NCBI RefSeq assembly: GCF_030056665.1
Contig: NZ_JASHIG010000064.1
Source of the DNA: Flectobacillus roseus
GTDB taxonomy: Bacteria; Bacteroidota; Bacteroidia; Cytophagales; Spirosomataceae
Strand: one strand, 5' to 3'
DNA: 17,076 bases
The notes under the pieces are model-generated. The model saw only the letters and a program-made list of their open reading frames with translations. It was not told where the DNA came from and ran no database searches. Shown in pieces: positions 14,352-17,076 of this stretch. Position 1 is the stretch's first letter. Every line of letters begins with the position of its first letter. Both the position numbers and the translations under genes were made by a program.

Positions 14352-14424
14352 CGCAAAGTAGAGCAGTAGGTAGCTCGTGAGGCTCATATCCTCAAGGTCG
14401 CAGGTTCGAGTCCTGCCTTTGCTT
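14352..14424 (+). tRNA. Initiator-type tRNA-Met (CAT)
   Basis: A full 73-nt cloverleaf. The acceptor CGCAAAG pairs with CTTTGCT except at C1-U72. The D-arm is GAGC/GCTC with GG in its loop, the anticodon arm is TGAGG-CTCATAT-CCTCA (anticodon CAT), and the T-arm is GCAGG-TTCGAGT-CCTGC. The discriminator is T and CCA is not encoded. The C1-U72 mismatch, the A11-U24 pair and the close match to the bacterial tRNA-fMet D-arm (AGCAG-x-GGTAGCTCGT) are initiator hallmarks. Two of the three G-C pairs of the initiator anticodon stem are kept. It is carried inside the integrated element. Confidence 0.9.
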
Positions 14425-14446
14425 CTAAACCTTAACATCTTACAGT

Positions 14447-14545
14447 ATGATACCATTACTTCTAGTTCCAGTGTTACTATTTTTCGGAATGATTGAGCTT
14501 GTGTTGTGTACTGTAGACTGGCTTAAGGAACAATTGTCAAAATAG
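14447..14545 (+). CDS. Tiny membrane protein, 32 aa
   Basis: ATG 14447 to TAG 14545. The peptide begins MIPLLLVPVLLFFGMIEL, a clear hydrophobic segment of about 20 residues, and ends in a short charged helix (DWLKEQLSK). It is the first of four consecutive very small single-span proteins. This size and spacing resembles the minor coat, holin-like or morphogenesis peptides of small phages, but no homologue is recognised. Confidence 0.5.
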   Translation: MIPLLLVPVLLFFGMIELVLCTVDWLKEQLSK

Positions 14546-14578
14546 TTTTATCATTCTCACTTTTATCCTTTTACAAAC

Positions 14579-14743
14579 ATGAGTACTGTTGAAGTTGAAA
14601 ACCTCGTTGATTTCTTTGTTAGCGCTATGGCTATGGGCTTTGCCTTTTTTTGTGCCAACTTTGCCTACAGCTTTATTGCTGGAACAAGTTTGGAGGACAA
14701 ATTAAAAGACTTCGTAGGAGGCGATTTAGAGGATGATAATTAG
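14579..14743 (+). CDS. Small membrane protein, 54 aa
   Basis: ATG 14579 to TAG 14743. An acidic N-terminus (MSTVEVENLVDFF) leads into a membrane span (about residues 12-36, AMAMGFAFFCANFAYSFIAG). A charged acidic tail ends GGDLEDDN. Its stop lies inside the next gene, which overlaps it by 11 bp, so the two are probably translated together. The layout (short acidic part, one span, charged end) is like a major coat or holin-type protein of a small phage; this is inference only. Confidence 0.55.
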   Translation: MSTVEVENLVDFFVSAMAMGFAFFCANFAYSFIAGTSLEDKLKDFVGGDLEDDN

Positions 14744-14855
14744 TATTTTATCGCATTGGAGTGCAGTTTTTTTGAAAGTATTCGTGCCATCATTTGTCGT
14801 TTTCTTTGCGGTGAGGCACTTTATCGAGAAAAACAAAAGAGACGGGTTTAAATAA
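14733..14855 (+). CDS. Small membrane protein, 40 aa
   Basis: ATG 14733 to TAA 14855, overlapping the preceding gene by 11 bp in another frame. A central hydrophobic segment (VFLKVFVPSFVVFFAV) is followed by a basic tail (RHFIEKNKRDGFK), predicting the C-terminus on the cytoplasmic side. The overlap and similar size support a joint operon with its neighbours. Confidence 0.5.
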   Translation: MIISILSHWSAVFLKVFVPSFVVFFAVRHFIEKNKRDGFK

Positions 14856-14864
14856 GAAAGAGGC

Positions 14865-14894
14865 TTCATAAATCCATTTGTTTGGATTTATGAA
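14865..14894 (+). terminator. 12-bp hairpin after the small membrane genes
   Basis: TTCATAAATCCA (14865-14876) pairs perfectly with TGGATTTATGAA (14883-14894) around a TTTGTT loop. It begins 10 bp after a stop codon. It lacks a T run, so it may stabilise a processed 3' end rather than terminate. Confidence 0.5.
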
Positions 14895-14911
14895 TTGAGT
14901 GATCAGCTAGA

Positions 14912-14941
14912 CTCCCACATCATTCTGTGGGAGGTTCTTTC
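14912..14941 (+). terminator. Terminator-like hairpin, copy 1 of a pair
   Basis: CTCCCACA (14912-14919) pairs with TGTGGGAG (14926-14933) and is followed by GTTCTTTCT. It is a near-copy of the hairpin at 14978-14998, with a compensated base pair. Confidence 0.6.
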
Positions 14942-14977
14942 TCTGAAGACAATAGGTGTAGATTTAGATTTTAAAGA

Positions 14978-15007
14978 CTACCACACCTTGTGTGGTAGCT
15001 TCTTTCC
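14978..15007 (+). terminator. Terminator-like hairpin, copy 2 of a pair
   Basis: CTACCACAC (14978-14986) pairs with GTGTGGTAG (14990-14998) and is followed by CTTCTTTCC. The stem and tail mirror copy 1. Confidence 0.6.
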
Positions 15008-15012
15008 TCACT

Positions 15013-15087
15013 ATGAAAATTATTTTGATTATAGTCATTGCGCTTGTGGTCATTCTACCATTCAGGAGAAAAGACCGAAACGTATAG
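15013..15087 (+). CDS. Tiny membrane peptide, 24 aa
   Basis: ATG 15013 to TAG 15087. An almost purely aliphatic span (KIILIIVIALVVILPF) is followed by a basic tail (RRKDRNV). It starts 14 bp after the second hairpin of the pair. It resembles the single-span toxins or small phage membrane peptides in composition. It could be chance, but it repeats the theme of the three preceding genes. Confidence 0.4.
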   Translation: MKIILIIVIALVVILPFRRKDRNV

Positions 15088-15099
15088 TTAAATAAGTTA

Positions 15100-15164
15100 T
15101 GCCCCTTCATGGTGTCAGAATACCCATTTGGTGCGTTCTGGAGGGTTCGAACCCCTCATTGGCA
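15100..15164 (+). ncRNA. tRNA-like structure lacking a D-arm
   Basis: A canonical T-arm (GAGGG-TTCGAAC-CCCTC, 15141-15157) is preceded by an anticodon-arm-like hairpin CAGAAT/GTTCTG with a 13-nt loop that can fold further (ACC/GGT). It is closed by a partly paired acceptor (TGCCCCT with ATTGGCA, two mismatches). Only nine bases stand where the D-arm should be, and no proper anticodon can be placed. It is either a decayed tRNA or a tRNA mimic. It lies just before the winged-helix gene. Confidence 0.4.
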
Positions 15165-15245
15165 ACAAAAGCAAATTGAAGTATCTGCTACAGAAAGTAG
15201 TGTGACGACCAAACCTGTGGCGATACTTTGCCCATTTCTCAGAAT

Positions 15246-16616
15246 ATGAATCTATTTTCACCTAAATCGGCGATTGACACAGACTTCGTAAGGATGCCTA
15301 AGACGCTTGAGCAGACAAGCTCAAACGTCTACAAGCGATACCATGCGCTTGCACAGGAGTTTAATGCCCTACAATATCTAGGTTTGTCAGCGAAGCTTCG
15401 CACTCCACACCAAAAGGTTATGGAGGCAATTCTCTATAAGTATTTGCCCATGTTCCGCAAGCTGGTCAATTCATCCACATGGGTTGATAGTCAGAGTATT
15501 CCATCCATTAATATTACCCGTAGAGAGCTGGCTAGACTCATTTCATGCGAGACTAGAAACATCTACAATATCCTTGCTAGGCTGTCAAATGCCCGTTTTA
15601 TTGACATTATAGACAACAATTCGACAGGGGGATACACAATCATTCCAAACCTTTATATCGCCTTTGGTGATGTCAATTTGAAGCCTCAGTTGAAGGCATT
15701 GAGTGCCCTACCCAAGGACATCCTAATTACTAAGACGTGGCAAACTTTTCCGATATTAAAAGACAGGATAAATTTAAACAATTCATATATAGCAGTAGAT
15801 GTTGAATCTACCCAAGAAAATTACGGGGAAAGACACAGGGAAATTGACAGGGAAAAAAAGCAAATTGAGCCCTTTGAACTTTCTTTCCAAAAAAATAACC
15901 TTGAAAGTTCCACAAATGACAAGGAAAATGAAACCAGTGGCGCCGCCGACACCGATGATGTGGACAACTACTCTGGCGGTAGAGCAGAATACTTCCGCAA
16001 TCGCCACTTAGGAGGTCACAGGTCACCAATGCCTAACAAAACCACCAAACCAGTTCAAGAAAAGCCGATTCAGCCACACGAAAAGGCGCAATTAATCACA
16101 GAATTCTGGAACTATGCCAAAAAGAACCTCTATCCTAAACAGAAGTTTAACGGTGAAACTGAGGTGAAAATCAAGCGATTGATTGGTAGTGATGTCTTTG
16201 GGCACTTCAATGGCACAGAGAGCTATATCCACTGGAAAACGTTCTGTATGACCAAGATAGCTGAGGTAGATTTAGTGAAAAAGCACAACGAAAAGTACGA
16301 CCGTGAGGCATACTGGCCACTTAACTACTTCTCGAAGAAGTATCGTGATAGAGGTGGGTTCCTAATCGCCCATGTGTGGCTCAAACGTGAGCAAAAGAAA
16401 TTCATAGAAGTAAGATTTGAGGACGAATTAGAAAAAGCGAAGAATTCATTAGCATTTGGTATCATACCACGTGGGCAAAAAGGTAAAATCCTTTCGATTA
16501 GCGAGTTATCTCTTTACTGGGCAAAGAGAATATCAAAAAGAACTAGCCCAGAAACACTAGAAAAATATTACTCATTCATATCCAATACAAACTTATCATC
16601 ACAATGGACGAATTAA
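15246..16616 (+). CDS. Winged-helix protein, possible replication initiator of the element
   Basis: A 456-residue protein from ATG 15246; a TTG at 15228 in frame would add six residues. The N-terminal third contains a helix-turn-helix/winged-helix stretch (NITRRELARLISCETRNIY, followed by GGYTIIPNLYIAF) near residues 86-140. A hydrophilic, disordered Ser/Asn/Glu/Lys-rich linker spans about 190-275. A second, folded basic domain occupies about 280-456 (HEKAQLITEFWNYAKKNL...FNGETEVKIKRLIG). A DNA-binding N-domain, a flexible linker and a separate C-domain are typical of replication initiator or DnaD-like proteins of plasmids and phages. I do not recognise the exact family, so the role is inferred. 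The next gene overlaps its last 13 bp. Confidence 0.6.
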   Translation: MNLFSPKSAIDTDFVRMPKTLEQTSSNVYKRYHALAQEFNALQYLGLSAKLRTPHQKVMEAILYKYLPMFRKLVNSSTWVDSQSIPSINITRRELARLISCETRNIYNILARLSNARFIDIIDNNSTGGYTIIPNLYIAFGDVNLKPQLKALSALPKDILITKTWQTFPILKDRINLNNSYIAVDVESTQENYGERHREIDREKKQIEPFELSFQKNNLESSTNDKENETSGAADTDDVDNYSGGRAEYFRNRHLGGHRSPMPNKTTKPVQEKPIQPHEKAQLITEFWNYAKKNLYPKQKFNGETEVKIKRLIGSDVFGHFNGTESYIHWKTFCMTKIAEVDLVKKHNEKYDREAYWPLNYFSKKYRDRGGFLIAHVWLKREQKKFIEVRFEDELEKAKNSLAFGIIPRGQKGKILSISELSLYWAKRISKRTSPETLEKYYSFISNTNLSSQWTN

Positions 16617-16879
16617 TCAGAACCGCAGAATGGCATATCAAGTACAGAATGCCATCAGGCACAAACATTGCGCTCACCAGCAAAGGAACGCCGATACAAG
16701 TCTATCAGAATAAGTACCTCAACAAGCGCATCGAAAGCGCTGAGAATATGATAAAAAAGTTTCGTGGCTTTGACCTTGCGATTATCTACGCTAAAGAGCC
16801 TAAAACGGGTAAAGATTTGGGAGAAATTGCACGATTCGACAACGAAACAAAAAGATTAGTCTTTTCAACACCACTCTAA
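16604..16879 (+). CDS. Hypothetical element protein, 91 aa
   Basis: A complete 91-residue basic protein overlapping the preceding gene by 13 bp in another frame, so probably co-translated with it. It shows a short beta-rich start (EWHIKYRMPSGTNIALTSKGTPIQVY), a helix (NKRIESAENMIKKFRGFD) and a beta-rich end. No membrane segment or known domain is visible. The size and linkage fit an accessory protein to the putative replication gene, but nothing specific supports that. Confidence 0.55.
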   Translation: MDELIRTAEWHIKYRMPSGTNIALTSKGTPIQVYQNKYLNKRIESAENMIKKFRGFDLAIIYAKEPKTGKDLGEIARFDNETKRLVFSTPL

Positions 16880-16883
16880 AAAA

Positions 16884-16912
16884 CGGGTCACAACACTTAA
16901 TATCGGGTCACA
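16884..16912 (+). repeat. Direct repeat CGGGTCACA, 20-bp spacing
   Basis: CGGGTCACA occurs at 16884-16892 and 16904-16912, two helical turns apart, immediately before the ATG of the last gene. It could be an operator or short iteron pair. Confidence 0.4.
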
Positions 16913-17076
16913 TGAAGGCTTTTGAAAATCCTACAACAATTCCACTCCAGATTAAGAGAAAATACAAAGAAATGCCTCTTTCTGAGCGAAGAAAGCTCTA
17001 CAGCATCATCAGAGAGGAGCTTGGATACGGAGAGAATACAGATAATTCGAATATCCGAAAAATGCTTAGGGGACAA
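16912..17076 (+). CDS. Hypothetical protein, N-terminal part (runs off the window)
   Basis: ATG 16912 opens a frame that continues for 55 codons to the right edge without a stop. The visible part is very basic and helical (YKEMPLSERRKLYSIIREELGY), like a DNA-associated protein. The C-terminus is outside the window, so neither length nor family can be judged. It starts within the second copy of a 9-bp direct repeat. Confidence 0.5.
   Translation, partial: MKAFENPTTIPLQIKRKYKEMPLSERRKLYSIIREELGYGENTDNSNIRKMLRGQ

Noticed and set aside
14895..15095. 66-codon open frame on the plus strand
   Set aside because: It runs through both terminator-like hairpins and overlaps a better 24-aa membrane frame. 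Its composition (Cys/His/Tyr-rich) is unlike its neighbours.
15783..16029. Several overlapping frames within the linker of the winged-helix gene
   Set aside because: They arise from the low-complexity, disordered linker region and have no start context or domain support.

Overview
The window looks like a chromosomal stretch from an AT-rich member of the Bacteroidota, probably a Cytophagales/Cytophagia-type bacterium. The evidence is the protein flavour (a DUF4846-type lipoprotein, a divergent Lrp/cysteine-synthase pair), weak or absent Shine-Dalgarno sequences, and TTTG / TAnnTTTG-like promoter elements. The genus cannot be named from the sequence alone.

Left part (1-4210), ordinary chromosome: the 3' tail of an unidentified gene, a PLP-dependent cysteine synthase on the minus strand, a divergent Lrp/AsnC regulator, a DUF4846-type exported protein, and two small proteins of unknown function, closed by a strong hairpin terminator at 4170-4210.

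Middle part (4384-12407), the most interesting block: five co-oriented genes packed with 4-bp gaps or a 4-bp overlap, except for one 46-bp gap. In order they encode a SIR2-like + TIR protein (two potential NAD-consuming domains), a membrane-anchored nSTAND1-type P-loop NTPase, a secreted or lipid-anchored WD40-like protein with 18 near-identical 41-residue blades (123-bp DNA repeats) plus one degenerate blade, a patatin-like phospholipase, and a small SLOG-like Rossmannoid protein started from TTG. This is the organisation expected of a conflict or immune-type system: repeat sensor, STAND switch, NADase and lipase effectors, and a possible nucleotide-ligand protein. The split of the usual STAND-WD40 fusion into a cytoplasmic/membrane protein and an exported repeat protein is unusual. 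A defence role is inferred, not shown.

Right part (12618-17076), the end of an integrated element: a 3' tRNA fragment (minus strand, still followed by its own terminator) marks the attachment site. Beside it are three copies of a 9-bp motif in direct and inverted orientation that look like recombinase or excisionase arm sites. Then come divergent XRE/HTH regulators around palindromic operators, a small unknown protein, a complete initiator-type tRNA-Met(CAT), a run of very small single-membrane-span proteins, paired covarying hairpins, a D-arm-less tRNA-like structure, a winged-helix protein that may be a replication initiator, and further small genes running off the right edge. This fits a phage-like or plasmid-like element, possibly small. 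No integrase or structural gene recognisable by family lies within the window, so its class remains open.
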